DNA of 64,000 nucleotides from Hymenobacter translucens (GCF_020685205.1 NZ_JAJERB010000004.1:1-64000); one strand, 5' to 3'; numbered from the stretch's first letter, positions 40,142-49,661 are shown. The notes: generated by a model from the letters alone, not told the origin. Numbers and translations are program-made.

Positions 40142-40528
40142 ATGAAAAGTACCCTGGTTCGACAGGATTCAGACAGATTGGCAGATGTAGTGGTGCGCGG
40201 CATGCAGGATAAGAAAGCCGTCGACATCGTGGTCCTCAATCTTCAGGAGCTCAAAAACGCCGTTGCCGATTATTTTGTCATCTGCTCGGCCTCGTCCGAC
40301 ACTCAACTCGACGCCATTGCGCGCTCCGTGGAAGAGGAAGTGGAAAAGGCAATGGGTCAGAATCCCTGGCAGACCGAAGGCCGCACCAACCGCGAGTGGG
40401 TGCTGCTCGACTACGTGGACGTCGTTGTGCACGTATTCCTGCGCGACCGGCGCCAGTTCTACGCGCTCGAGGAGCTGTGGGGCGATGCCGAAATCAAACA
40501 CATTGAAGAAGAAACCGCCGCTCTGTAA
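40142..40528 (+). CDS. rsfS: Ribosome silencing factor RsfS
   Basis: A 128-aa cytosolic protein that binds ribosomal protein uL14 and blocks joining of the two subunits when nutrients are short. Family signatures are KKAVDIVVLNLQEL near residues 22-35, NAVADYFVICSASSDTQLDAIA, and WVLLDYVDVVVHVFLRDRRQFYALEELWGDA near the C-terminus. The length is normal. It is followed by ftsH, 86 bp away on the same strand, an order common in Bacteroidota (birA, rsfS, ftsH). Confidence 0.97.
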   Translation: MKSTLVRQDSDRLADVVVRGMQDKKAVDIVVLNLQELKNAVADYFVICSASSDTQLDAIARSVEEEVEKAMGQNPWQTEGRTNREWVLLDYVDVVVHVFLRDRRQFYALEELWGDAEIKHIEEETAAL

Positions 40529-40614
40529 AATATTACGGGGCCGCGCGCGTCTTATTCCTAACAAACCCTTGGGCGGCGTGTTCCGCCTTTGTTTTCGTTT
40601 AGCAATTCGTATTC

Positions 40615-42729
40615 ATGCCTGATATAACCCCCAAGAAGAAGAAACCCATGCTGCCTGCTCCCGGTCCCCGGCCAAGCATGCAGATGTGGGCACTGGCTGG
40701 ATTGGTAGTGTTCATCCTTGGGGTGATCTACTTCAATCGCAGCAATTCGACCATTGAAATCAAACAGCAGCAGTTCAAAACCATGCTGCTGGCTGGTGAC
40801 GTGCGTGATGTGACGCTGGTAAACGACCGGATGGTGGAGGTGACGCTGAAGCCGGAAGTGGCCCGCGGCCCCAAGTACAAAGCGGAGCTTACCCGTCGCG
40901 GCCCGCTTACCTTGGAGCAGGGCCCGCAGTATAGCTTCCGGGTAGTGGACGGCAAGACGTTTACAGAGTTTCTGGAGCGTACGCAGGCCGGGCTTCCCGA
41001 GAGCCAGCAGATCGGCCTGAACGTAGCCCCTGACCGCCAGAGCTACGGTGACCTGATTACGAGCTGGGGCTTTATGCTGCTGCTCTTCGTGGGCTTCTGG
41101 TTCCTGATGCGCCGCATGAGCGGTGGGGGTGGACCCGGTGGTCAGATCTTCAACATCGGCAAAAGCCGCGCGGCCCTTTTTGAGGGTGGCGACAAGGTAA
41201 AGGTGACGTTCAAGGACGTGGCCGGCCTGGAAGAAGCCAAAGAGGAAGTAGAGGAAATCGTGGAGTTTCTGCGGAACCCGTCTAAGTTCACCGTCCTCGG
41301 TGGCAAGATTCCGAAAGGAGCCCTGCTGGTCGGTCCTCCCGGCACCGGCAAAACTCTGATGGCGAAAGCCGTGGCCGGCGAAGCCGACGTGCCTTTCTTC
41401 TCGCTTTCCGGCTCCGACTTCGTCGAGATGTTCGTGGGGGTAGGAGCCGCCCGCGTGCGGGACCTGTTCAAGCAGGCCAAGGCCAAGGCGCCCTGCATCA
41501 TCTTCATCGACGAGATTGACGCCATTGGCCGCAGCCGCAGCCGGGGCAATGTGCCCGGCGGCAACGACGAGCGCGAGAACACCCTGAATTCCCTGCTGGT
41601 GGAAATGGACGGTTTCGGTACCGACTCCGGGGTTATTATCCTGGCCGCTACCAACCGCCCCGACACGCTCGACTCGGCTTTGCTGCGTCCCGGCCGCTTC
41701 GACCGGCAGATCAGCATCGACAAGCCCGACATCAACGGCCGCACCCAGATTTTCGACGTTCACCTCAAGCCCCTGACTTTGGGCCCCGATGTAGATGCGC
41801 GTAAGCTGGCCGCCCAGACACCTGGTTTCGCCGGCGCCGAAATTGCCAACGTCTGCAACGAAGCCGCTTTGATTGCCGCCCGCCGCGACAAGAAGATGGT
41901 GACGATGCAGGACTTCACCGATGCCGTAGACCGTGTAATCGGTGGCCTGGAGAAGAAAAACAAAATCATTTCGCCAAGTGAGAAGCGGATTGTGGCTTAC
42001 CACGAGGCTGGCCACGCCATTGCCGGCTGGTTTCTCGAGCACGCCGACCCGCTGGTGAAGGTTAGCATCGTACCCCGCGGAGTGGCGGCTCTGGGCTACG
42101 CGCAGTACCTGCCCCGGGAGCAGTTCCTCTACAACACTGAGCAGCTGACGGACGAGATGTGCATGACCCTGGGCGGCCGCGCCGCCGAGGAGCTGGTATT
42201 CGGTAAAATCTCCACGGGGGCCCTGAGCGACCTGGAGCGCATCACCAAGATGGCCTACTCCATCGTGACGATGTATGGTATGAATGCCAAGCTGGGCAAC
42301 ATTTCCTATTATGACTCGAAGGGGCAGAATGAGTACGGCTTCTCCAAGCCCTACTCGGAAGCCACTTCGCAGATGATTGACGAGGAAGTGCGCACCATTA
42401 TCGAAAATGCCTACATCCGCACCAAGGAGCTGCTGACCGAGCGTCGGCACGAGCTGGAGGTGGTAGCGAAAGAGCTACTCGAAAAGGAAATCCTGCTGCA
42501 GGAAGATCTGGAGCGCCTCGTCGGCAAGCGTCCGTTCGACAGCCAGACCACCTACCAGGCCCACATGGCCGGCACGGACCGCAGCGAAACGCTGAGTGAG
42601 CGGAAACAGGAGCACCCCCTTCCGCTTGGCAATGACCTGCCGGACCTGAACCTGCCCGGCGTGGATTCCAAGCCGGAGTCAGGCAGCAACTCCGACGTAT
42701 CGAGCGGCAGCGCCGTGACTCCCCTGTAG
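40615..42729 (+). CDS. ftsH: ATP-dependent zinc metalloprotease FtsH
   Basis: A 704-aa membrane-anchored AAA+ protease that degrades unassembled membrane proteins and short-lived regulators. Two transmembrane helices (about residues 24-40 and 150-166) flank a small periplasmic domain. The AAA module has Walker A GPPGTGKT (240-247), Walker [10 protein letters not shown], and the second region of homology ending RPGRFDRQ. The zinc site is HEAGH at 463-467. The C-terminal tail is polar and Pro/Ser-rich. It is followed at once by a strong terminator. Confidence 0.98.
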   Translation: MPDITPKKKKPMLPAPGPRPSMQMWALAGLVVFILGVIYFNRSNSTIEIKQQQFKTMLLAGDVRDVTLVNDRMVEVTLKPEVARGPKYKAELTRRGPLTLEQGPQYSFRVVDGKTFTEFLERTQAGLPESQQIGLNVAPDRQSYGDLITSWGFMLLLFVGFWFLMRRMSGGGGPGGQIFNIGKSRAALFEGGDKVKVTFKDVAGLEEAKEEVEEIVEFLRNPSKFTVLGGKIPKGALLVGPPGTGKTLMAKAVAGEADVPFFSLSGSDFVEMFVGVGAARVRDLFKQAKAKAPCIIFIDEIDAIGRSRSRGNVPGGNDERENTLNSLLVEMDGFGTDSGVIILAATNRPDTLDSALLRPGRFDRQISIDKPDINGRTQIFDVHLKPLTLGPDVDARKLAAQTPGFAGAEIANVCNEAALIAARRDKKMVTMQDFTDAVDRVIGGLEKKNKIISPSEKRIVAYHEAGHAIAGWFLEHADPLVKVSIVPRGVAALGYAQYLPREQFLYNTEQLTDEMCMTLGGRAAEELVFGKISTGALSDLERITKMAYSIVTMYGMNAKLGNISYYDSKGQNEYGFSKPYSEATSQMIDEEVRTIIENAYIRTKELLTERRHELEVVAKELLEKEILLQEDLERLVGKRPFDSQTTYQAHMAGTDRSETLSERKQEHPLPLGNDLPDLNLPGVDSKPESGSNSDVSSGSAVTPL

Positions 42730-42745
42730 CTTTCGCCACTGATGT

Positions 42746-42779
42746 AAAAAAGCCAGCCTCACGGGGCTGGCTTTTTTTA
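42746..42779 (+). terminator. Intrinsic terminator after ftsH
   Basis: AAGCCAGCC and GGCTGGCTT pair around a short CTCACGG-type loop, with six A before and seven T after the stem. Confidence 0.95.
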
Positions 42780-42820
42780 TGGGCCCTTTGCGGGCAGGCG
42801 GCAAGCTTGCTGGTTCGTTC

Positions 42821-42828
42821 TATCTTTG
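42821..42828 (+). promoter_or_regulatory. LUD-gene -7 box (TATCTTTG)
   Basis: An exact TAnnTTTG match, 45 bases before the ATG at 42873. Confidence 0.6.
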
Positions 42829-42872
42829 AACCCCTCTGGGGCCGGAGCTGTCCGGCCCGCTGTGGTACTACT

Positions 42873-43526
42873 ATGTCTGATTCCGCCCGCGAAAGTATCC
42901 TGCGCCGTATCCGCGAAGCCCTGCAGCAACCCTCCCCGGTGTTGCCCCGGCCGGAGCAGACTTCGTCTGTGCATCCGCCGGCCGCCGAGGACCTGGCCGT
43001 GGCTTTTGCCGAAAGCTTCGTGCGGGTAGGAGGCGTGTTCTACTACTGCGAGTCGGAAGAGCATTTCTTTGACCAGCTCTTCACCCACAAGAAGGACAAG
43101 AGCCTTGACAGCCTGTACGTGTGGGAGCCCGAGCTGAAAAAGATGCTGCACGCCGGCGGAATCGGGTTTGTCGGCGACGAGAAGGACTTCCTGAAAAAGG
43201 CCGACGCTGGCCTGACGACCTGTGAGGCCCTGGTGGCCCGGACGGGCAGCGTGCTGGTGAGCGGGGCGCATGCCGGCGGGCGCCGCCTCAGCATCTACCC
43301 CGACCAGCACCTGATTCTGGCCCGCACCTCCCAGGTGGTAGCCGATATCGGCGACGCCCTGACCCTGCTGCGTGGCCGGTACGGCGCCAAGCTGCCTTCG
43401 ATGATTTCGCTGACGACCGGGCCGAGCCGCACGGCCGATATTGAGAAAACGCTGGTGCTCGGTGCCCACGGCCCGCGCAGCATCGTGCTGTTTTTACTGG
43501 ATGACGCTCCCGACCCAACTGCCTGA
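42873..43526 (+). CDS. LUD-domain (LutC/YkgG-like) protein
   Basis: A 217-aa protein of the LutC/YkgG family, whose best known member belongs to an iron-sulfur L-lactate oxidase (LutABC). It starts with SARESILRRIREAL, typical of the family, and has the segment GLTTCEALVARTGSVLVSG followed by RRLSIYPDQHLILARTSQVV, which form the LUD fold. No lutA or lutB is nearby. In many Bacteroidota a LUD gene directly follows rsfS-ftsH, as here, so its role may differ from lactate use. Its end overlaps the lpxH gene by 26 bases. The start is fixed by the promoter at 42821. Confidence 0.9.
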   Translation: MSDSARESILRRIREALQQPSPVLPRPEQTSSVHPPAAEDLAVAFAESFVRVGGVFYYCESEEHFFDQLFTHKKDKSLDSLYVWEPELKKMLHAGGIGFVGDEKDFLKKADAGLTTCEALVARTGSVLVSGAHAGGRRLSIYPDQHLILARTSQVVADIGDALTLLRGRYGAKLPSMISLTTGPSRTADIEKTLVLGAHGPRSIVLFLLDDAPDPTA

Positions 43527-44292
43527 CCTGGCTTTGCCCGCCGGCAAGCAGGTGTACTTTGCTTCCGACTTTCACCTCGGCGCTCCCACCGCGGCCAGCT
43601 CGGCTGAGCGGGAGCGGCGCATTGTGCGCTGGCTCGACAGCATCGCGCCGGATGCGGCGGCCATTTACCTGCTGGGCGACATTTTCGACTTCTGGTTTGA
43701 GTACCGCCACGCCATTCCCCGGGGATTTATCCGGCTACAGGGCAAGCTGGCGGAACTGACGGACGCCGGTATCCCGGTCACGTTCTTTACCGGCAACCAC
43801 GACATGTGGATGTTCGACTACTTCACCAAGGAACTGGGCATTCCGATTATGCGCCACGCGGTAAGCCAGCGGATAGGAGGAAAGATGTTCCACATCGGGC
43901 ACGGCGACGGGCTCGGCCCCAAAGACCACGTGTACAAGGTGCTCAAGCGCGTGTTTGCCAGTCCGGTGGCGCAGTGGCTGTTTGCCCGCCTGCACCCCAA
44001 CTTTGGAATTGGCATTGCCAACGCCTGGAGCCGGCGCAGCCGCATTCAGAACGCCGAAGCGGACGCCAAGTATTTCGGGGATGATGAGTGGCTGCTGGTC
44101 TATTGCCGGGAGCAGGAGCAGCGCCAGCACCACGACTACTACGTGTTCGGCCACCGTCACCTGCCTCTCGACGTACCCGTAGGCCCGGGCAGCCGTTATG
44201 TGAACCTGGGGGAATGGGTCAATTATTGCTCCTACGCGGCCTACGATGGAAAGCAGCTGGAACTACGGCATTTTGAGCAAGGGCAGAAATAA
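43501..44292 (+). CDS. lpxH: UDP-2,3-diacylglucosamine diphosphatase (LpxH-like)
   Basis: A 263-aa metallophosphoesterase that removes UMP from UDP-2,3-diacylglucosamine in lipid A synthesis. Metal-binding blocks are all present in order: SDFHLG, LLGDIFDFWFEYRH, TGNHDMWMFDY, HIGHGDGLGPKD and VFGHRHLPLDV. The family contains close paralogues, so LpxH is the best but not the only possible name. Peripheral membrane location is expected. The ATG at 43501 overlaps the preceding gene by 26 bases, implying coupling. Confidence 0.92.
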   Translation: MTLPTQLPDLALPAGKQVYFASDFHLGAPTAASSAERERRIVRWLDSIAPDAAAIYLLGDIFDFWFEYRHAIPRGFIRLQGKLAELTDAGIPVTFFTGNHDMWMFDYFTKELGIPIMRHAVSQRIGGKMFHIGHGDGLGPKDHVYKVLKRVFASPVAQWLFARLHPNFGIGIANAWSRRSRIQNAEADAKYFGDDEWLLVYCREQEQRQHHDYYVFGHRHLPLDVPVGPGSRYVNLGEWVNYCSYAAYDGKQLELRHFEQGQK

Positions 44293-45229
44293 AAGCGCAG
44301 CGCTTAGAACGCAGAAGAAGGCACTGCGTCTGGCAATGGTCTTGGTTCTCAGCTGTCCGCTCTCAACGCTGACGCATGCCCAGACCACGGTGCCGGCTGC
44401 GGCCTCCGTTGCTCCCGCCTCGAGGGTAGCCCCCGTTTCGACCCCGGCGCCGGTGGCAGCCCCCAACGCCGCCGTGCCTTCTTCGGCCACCTGGGCCCTG
44501 GTGCAGACGATTAAGCTGACGCAGCCCGGCTCGGCCTCGCTCGACCGGCGCGGCAACCTGTACGTGACCGACCGCGACGATAACATTCACCAGTACGGCC
44601 CCGACGGGCAGGCCCTGAACACGTTTTCGCCCCCGCTGCCGGGGCATACCGCCCAGCTCGAAGCCTGGAACACCACCAAGATCCTCGCGTTCTACGACGA
44701 CCGGCAGGAGATTTTGCTGCTCGACCGGTTCATGAGCCCCATTGGCCAGTTTCGCACGGCCGAGTTTATTGACGGCATGGTGCGGGCTGCGACCCTAGCG
44801 CCCGATGACCGGATCTGGCTGCTCAACGAAAGCGACCTGACGCTCCGCCTATTTGACCCCACCCAGCAGCGTCTCGTCCGCAGCACGTCGCTCGATCTGC
44901 TGATTGGCCGCACCCGCCCCGACTTCCGTTTTCTCCGTCAGTACCAGAACAACCTGTATCTGCTCGACCGCCAGAGCGGCGTGTATGTATTCGACAACCT
45001 GGGCACCTATCGAAAAAAACTGCCCTTCCTGAACCTGAGTGCCATTGGCTTCCGGGGAGACGAGCTGTACTTTCTGGCCGACGGCGCCCTGCACTTCTTT
45101 CACCTCTACAACCTGACCGAGCGTACGATGCCGCTGCCCGTCGTGGTGGGCGACGTGCGTCAGATTCTGATTGGGGAAGGATATGTATATGCGCTGAATC
45201 CCGACGGGGTGCAGGTTTTCCGGTGGTAG
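44246..45229 (+). CDS. Secreted beta-propeller-like protein, unknown function
   Basis: A protein of up to 327 aa. The basic stretch KKALRLA and the hydrophobic MVLVLSCPLSTLTHAQ form a signal peptide, followed by a Pro/Ala/Val-rich linker (about residues 48-80). The rest has repeated strands such as ASLDRRGNLYVTDRDDNIHQYGPDG, FLRQYQNNLYLLDRQSGVYVFDN and GDELYFLADGALHFF, like an NHL or six-bladed propeller. The start is uncertain: ATG at 44246 is given, but TTG at 44273 or ATG at 44336 would give a more usual signal peptide. It overlaps lpxH and is probably co-transcribed with it. Confidence 0.78.
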   Translation: MESSWNYGILSKGRNKSAALRTQKKALRLAMVLVLSCPLSTLTHAQTTVPAAASVAPASRVAPVSTPAPVAAPNAAVPSSATWALVQTIKLTQPGSASLDRRGNLYVTDRDDNIHQYGPDGQALNTFSPPLPGHTAQLEAWNTTKILAFYDDRQEILLLDRFMSPIGQFRTAEFIDGMVRAATLAPDDRIWLLNESDLTLRLFDPTQQRLVRSTSLDLLIGRTRPDFRFLRQYQNNLYLLDRQSGVYVFDNLGTYRKKLPFLNLSAIGFRGDELYFLADGALHFFHLYNLTERTMPLPVVVGDVRQILIGEGYVYALNPDGVQVFRW

Positions 45230-45352
45230 CATTACCCGGGTTAGGAAAAGCACCGGAGAAGGACCGGAAACAGCATTGACCGGACTGGATACGCCGGCTG
45301 TTAACTGCATCTGCGGGGGGTAGTTGTTTACTGCCACCTATCCGGTTGCACG

Positions 45353-45387
45353 TTTGGGCAACAGGAAACGAGTTTCGGTTATCTTTA
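45353..45387 (+). promoter_or_regulatory. Candidate promoter of the subtilase gene
   Basis: TTTG at 45353-45356 and TATCTTTA at 45380-45387, one base off TAnnTTTG, are 23 nt apart. The predicted leader before the ATG at 45440 is about 45 nt. Confidence 0.45.
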
Positions 45388-45439
45388 GCCAATGACTCAC
45401 CCGTGCAGCGCCCACCCTGCTACTTCAGCCCCCTGACCG

Positions 45440-48106
45440 ATGCTACGTTTCCGCCGGGCGGGTTTCTGCTATTCCTTTCTAACTGCTCTGACGCTGGTCC
45501 TGGCGACGGCATTAACCCCGGCGCGGGCCCAAACGGCTGGAAGGGCACTGCCCGAAGGTAAAATTGCTCCGGCCGTTTTACGACGTATTCCGATAGGCTC
45601 CCAACTCCCGCGGCTCTGCATCCAGGTGCGGAACCGGGCTGCCTTTGAAACCTGGGCCCGGCAGCATCTGCCTGAACTGACTATTGCAGTGGTGCCCGGT
45701 CAGAGCGACCTGCTTCAGCTAACGGGCCTGGTCGCCGGGGAGCTGCCGGTGCTTTCGGCCTGCCCCTGGGTTGTTTTCGTGGACCTGCCCGACCGCCGCG
45801 CCCGCGAAGAGCGGCTAGTGCCCGGGGCCAATCTGACGGTCAACCGGGTGGCGGCCCTGCACGAGCAGTTTCCGGCACTGACGGGGCAGGGAATGGCTGT
45901 TTCAATCAAAGAAAGACCATTCGACCCCGCTGACCCTGATTTGAAAGGCCGGGTGCTGAACCCCACTGCCATTCCGGGTCCGGCTACCGTGCATGCTACT
46001 ACCATGGCAAGCATCGTGGCCGGGGCGGCAAACACCGGGCCCAATGGGCGGGGCGTTGCCTGGCAGGCCAGCCTTGCAAGTTCGGATTTTGCCCGGCTGC
46101 TCCCCGACGATGCCCAGCCGCTGCTGCAGGCCGGTATATCAGTGCAGAACCATTCCTACGGCGTCGATATTGAAAATTTTTACGGGCTGGAATCCCGCGC
46201 CTACGACCAGCAGACAATCCAGGTGCCGACGCTGCTCCACGTCTTTTCCTCCGGCAATGCGGGCCGCGACGCCAGTGCCGATGGACGCTACCGCGGGCTG
46301 GCGGGCGCGGCCAACCTCACCGGGCAGTTCAAGCAGTCGAAGAATACGCTTAGCGTTGGCGCTACCGATGCTTCGGGTACAGTATCGCTGCTCAGTTCCC
46401 GGGGACCGGCCTACGACGGGCGAATCAAACCGGAGCTGGTGGCCTATGGCGACGGCGGTACGTCCGATGCGGCGGCACTCGTTTCAGGGGCCAGTGTTCT
46501 GGTGCAACAGGCTTATGGTCAGCCCCGGGCGGGCACGCTGCCTCCGGCCGCACTGGTAAAAGCCGTGTTAATCAACAGTGCCGACGATACCGGCCGGCCC
46601 GGCCCCGACTTTGTCGCCGGCTTCGGGCAGGTCGATGCGCTGGGTGCCGTGCAGACGATAACCGAAAACCGGTTCACCAACAGCACCGTGGCCACCCAGG
46701 CCACCCGGGCGGTTCCCGTTTCAGTCCCGACCGGAACCTACCTACTAAAAGCCACCCTGGTCTGGCACGATGCCGAAGCACCGGCCGGTGCCGCGCAGGC
46801 GTTGCTCAACGACCTCGACCTGGAGCTGGTTAACCTGGCTTCGGGGCAGCGCTGGCAGCCCTGGGCGCTTAGCTCGTATCCGCATCCCGACTCCTTGGCT
46901 CTGCCCGCGCGGCGGCGCCCCGACCACCTCAACAACGTCGAGCAGGTCACGATAACCTTGCCTGCCGCCGGGGCCTACGAGCTGCGGGTACGGGGGCAGA
47001 GCCTGATGGGCGCCTCCCAGGCGTTCAGCATTGCCTACGAGCTGGAAAGCGGCCTGACTTGGGTTCAGCCGGGTAAGACCAGTCACTTCCGGCCTCTGGA
47101 AACCAACATTCTGCACTGGCAGTGGCGCGGTCCGGCCACCTCTGCCCGACTGGAGTACCAGCCCGTGGGCCGTACCGGCTGGGAGCTGCTGAGCGGCAGC
47201 GTGAATCTAAGTCAGCAATACTACGTGTGGCGTGTGCCGGATACGCTCACGCTGGCCCGGGTACGGTTGGTGGCCGGCAGCAACGTGTATCACTCCGACA
47301 CCTTCAGCATTGCGCCGCCTTTGCTTACCGGGTTTGGCTACGTGTGCCCCGACGCGGTGGCACCCCGCGAAGCGCTGCTTCACTGGAACGCCCTGCCCGG
47401 CGTGGCGCGCTACCAGGTCTACCATCTGCGCGGGCTTTACCTGGAACCCCTGCTACAGACCGCCGATACGGCGGTGGTGCTTACCCAGGGCCAGCTGGGC
47501 GTGCGCCAGTACGCCGTAACGCCGATCCTGCAGGGACGGCCGCTGGAGCGCAGCCGCACGGTCGACTTCATCGGGAATGGCATTGGCTGCTACATTCGCT
47601 CCTTCGTCGCCCGCGAGGCCGCTACCAGCCTTGTTCGTTTCGATCTGACGCTGGGGAGCGTGTTCCGCCTCCGTTCGGCAACCCTGGAAAAGCTGGGCCC
47701 GGATGGTTATCAGCCAGTCCAGACTTTGCAGCCAGTCGTGGAGTTGGAGATGGCTTTCACCGACCTAAATCCCGCTTCGGGACCCAATACCTACCGCGCC
47801 CATGTGCTCGACGTGGCTGGCAATTCCTATTACAGTCAGCCCGAGACCGTTCAGTACGTAGCCTCGGATGATGTACAGGTTTACCCGAACCCGGCCCCGG
47901 CCGGTACCGCGCTGCAGGTTATTCAGGGTGAAGGTGGGGCAACGCAGCTGCAGCTTTACGATCTGCTCGGCCGCCTCGTCCGGGAAACTAGTGGCGAAGG
48001 GCAGGTCAAGCTGCTTGACACCAGCGGACTGAAAAAAGGCGTATACGTGCTTCGGGCACGTACTGCCAGCGGGCAGGCGTTGCAGCGCCGGGTGGTGGTC
48101 CTGTAA
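45440..48106 (+). CDS. Secreted S8 (subtilisin-like) serine peptidase with T9SS sorting tail
   Basis: An 888-aa protein: signal peptide (about residues 1-30, ending ARAQ), an S8 peptidase domain (about 148-395), beta-sandwich domains, and a C-terminal T9SS type A sorting domain (from VQVYPNPAPAGTAL). Catalytic positions: His185 in VHATTMASIVAG, Asn273 in SSGNAG and Ser342 in GTSDAAALVSGA are present. The first catalytic residue, normally Asp in a V-I-D-T-G context, aligns with Glu158 in SIKERPFD. This form may be an active E-H-S variant or have altered activity. The tail sends it across the outer membrane by T9SS. It forms a single-gene unit. Confidence 0.93.
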   Translation: MLRFRRAGFCYSFLTALTLVLATALTPARAQTAGRALPEGKIAPAVLRRIPIGSQLPRLCIQVRNRAAFETWARQHLPELTIAVVPGQSDLLQLTGLVAGELPVLSACPWVVFVDLPDRRAREERLVPGANLTVNRVAALHEQFPALTGQGMAVSIKERPFDPADPDLKGRVLNPTAIPGPATVHATTMASIVAGAANTGPNGRGVAWQASLASSDFARLLPDDAQPLLQAGISVQNHSYGVDIENFYGLESRAYDQQTIQVPTLLHVFSSGNAGRDASADGRYRGLAGAANLTGQFKQSKNTLSVGATDASGTVSLLSSRGPAYDGRIKPELVAYGDGGTSDAAALVSGASVLVQQAYGQPRAGTLPPAALVKAVLINSADDTGRPGPDFVAGFGQVDALGAVQTITENRFTNSTVATQATRAVPVSVPTGTYLLKATLVWHDAEAPAGAAQALLNDLDLELVNLASGQRWQPWALSSYPHPDSLALPARRRPDHLNNVEQVTITLPAAGAYELRVRGQSLMGASQAFSIAYELESGLTWVQPGKTSHFRPLETNILHWQWRGPATSARLEYQPVGRTGWELLSGSVNLSQQYYVWRVPDTLTLARVRLVAGSNVYHSDTFSIAPPLLTGFGYVCPDAVAPREALLHWNALPGVARYQVYHLRGLYLEPLLQTADTAVVLTQGQLGVRQYAVTPILQGRPLERSRTVDFIGNGIGCYIRSFVAREAATSLVRFDLTLGSVFRLRSATLEKLGPDGYQPVQTLQPVVELEMAFTDLNPASGPNTYRAHVLDVAGNSYYSQPETVQYVASDDVQVYPNPAPAGTALQVIQGEGGATQLQLYDLLGRLVRETSGEGQVKLLDTSGLKKGVYVLRARTASGQALQRRVVVL

Positions 48107-48276
48107 TCAGGCAATACGATAAGGCACCTGAGGTATGCCTCGCTGAATAGGGAATAAACAGTTCGTGAGCCTGGTCGACCGAGCCGGCCGCCACGCCCCA
48201 AGGCAAGGGCGTGTGATGCGCCTTTTCGGATTCGAAGACCAACTGCGTAGTGCCGATGCCTAAATTCTGACGCACG

Positions 48277-48309
48277 AAAAAAGCCCGACCTAGGCAGGTC
48301 GGGCTTCTT
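48277..48309 (-). terminator. Intrinsic terminator after the HEIGH protease gene
   Basis: AAGCCCGACCT(A) and (C)AGGTCGGGCTT form an 11-bp stem with a short loop and a U run on the minus-strand transcript. The 5' side of the region (48192-48213) holds a second stem, CACGCCC/GGGCGTG, downstream of the convergent subtilase gene. Confidence 0.92.
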
Positions 48310-48328
48310 CTGCATAAGCTTCGGAAGC

Positions 48329-49135
48329 TTAGTACACGTAGCGCAGAGCGGTTACGTCGTTGGTGTTGAACGGACGGTTGCTGCCCGAGCCAATGCAGGC
48401 CAGCATCCAGGAGTTGGGATCAGCGCCGGTGGGAGTGCCGGGAATGTGTACGGCACCTACGGTGCTGGCGCCTTCGTTGTAGTACGAACCGCCGCAGCTG
48501 TACTGACGGTTCATGTAGTCGGTGTGACGGAAGCCGATGCAGTGGCCGATTTCGTGGGCAAGGATAGTAGCAATGTACGTGCTGGCGTTAGCCGTGCCGA
48601 TTGCGCCCGAATTCACTTTAATAGAGTTGTATGGATTGCCATACGAGGGGAATCCAGCCGAAGCCAGGTAGGTAGAGCCTGAGGGAGCCTGCGTCAGTAC
48701 GATATTGCCACCCGACGAAACGCGGGTAAAGCGAATCAGCAGACCCTGGGCATTGTAGCGACGGATAGCCTCGTCGGTAGCCGTCACGTAGGCTGAAGGT
48801 AAGGTAGTCGATACGCGTACGCTTATAGTGCGGCCCGAGCCTACGCTCACCAGGTTGTTGGTGCGGTACTGCTCTTCCTCACCTACGCGCATCAGCTTGT
48901 AGTCAGGCTTGCTTTTCAGGTCAGCATCCGACAGGAAGATGTCACCTTCCACCAAGACGCCGCCTTCAACTTTTACCGCGTTGGTTTTGCTGAAGCCCAG
49001 CTGCTGGATCTGGCTGATGGTTTCAGCCGACAGCTCGTCCTGAGCTAAAACTTCTTCTTTCTTCGAGCAGGAAGAGAATGCTGCCAGGGAGAAGGCAGCG
49101 ATAGTGAGGGTTGGTAGAATTTTGGGAAATTTCAT
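48329..49135 (-). CDS. Dual-action HEIGH metallopeptidase (M57-like) lipoprotein
   Basis: A 268-aa protein with a lipoprotein signal (lipidated Cys23 in FSSC) and a zinc-peptidase motif HEIGHCIGFRHTD at residues 194-206, in which His194, His198 and His204 bind zinc and Glu195 is the catalytic base. This extended HExxHxxGxxHxD pattern marks the metzincin-like M57 family of Bacteroidota. A Ser/Thr/Gly-rich stretch with ISVRVSTTLPSAY precedes the motif, and a C-terminal FNTNDVTALRYVY follows. It should be a cell-surface or periplasmic peptidase. It is convergent with the subtilase. Confidence 0.92.
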   Translation of the reverse strand: MKFPKILPTLTIAAFSLAAFSSCSKKEEVLAQDELSAETISQIQQLGFSKTNAVKVEGGVLVEGDIFLSDADLKSKPDYKLMRVGEEEQYRTNNLVSVGSGRTISVRVSTTLPSAYVTATDEAIRRYNAQGLLIRFTRVSSGGNIVLTQAPSGSTYLASAGFPSYGNPYNSIKVNSGAIGTANASTYIATILAHEIGHCIGFRHTDYMNRQYSCGGSYYNEGASTVGAVHIPGTPTGADPNSWMLACIGSGSNRPFNTNDVTALRYVY

Positions 49136-49661
49136 ACTGGTTTTGGTTGGGTTGTAGAATGGTTTGGTGAAGATTGGATGAATTATGCGCAAAATTTGGG
49201 GAGAAAAATTGTGAATGTCAATGTATTTATAATGTAACTTTAAAATTAATTCAAAGTATGCGCGCAAGTGCGGGTGCAATCCTTAGGTAAGAGGCATTTT
49301 AAGGCTAATTGAATAATAGCAGGTTCCTGTAATCCGAAGTGCCAGTAGCCGGCAAGCCCGGCTACTTCGAACTCGTCGGTAGCAGCGGGCTCAGGACAGG
49401 AGCTGGATCAGCCGGATTTTCGTGGGCCATATAAGGGAAGTCAGAGATGCAGTCACCGAGCGAGCTGTCAGGTTTACCGGCGACTTAGTCTGACTTCAGC
49501 TCCCAGGCCGGCCGCACAGTGGCAGCACGCGTAAAAACCGCTCCACACCAAACTAGGGGCCGGTTCGGGAGCCGGGCAAAGGCCTTGACGAATTGCGTAT
49601 ATTTGTTGAAAACCGATTCTGTGCGGACTTTGCTTCCGCCTCACGATATATCTTTCAAGCC
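49136..49661. other. Long intergenic region between the HEIGH protease and PSP1 genes
   Basis: About 525 bases without a convincing gene. The left 130 bases are AT-rich and should hold the HEIGH promoter, though no exact -7 box was found. AGTAGCCGG (49344-49352) and CCGGCTACT (49358-49366) form a 9-bp stem with an additional CGAAGT/ACTTCG outer pair. The right end holds the PSP1 promoter. A 22-aa minus-strand frame near 49380 was seen but is not supported. Confidence 0.5.
49598..49605 (+). promoter_or_regulatory. PSP1-gene -7 box (TATATTTG)
   Basis: An exact TAnnTTTG match, 57 bases before the GTG at 49662. It lies inside the longer open frame and so excludes the earlier ATG-type start at 49593. 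Confidence 0.65.

Noticed and set aside
49370-49440. A 22-aa minus-strand frame
   Set aside because: Too short, no start signal or promoter, and no conserved features.
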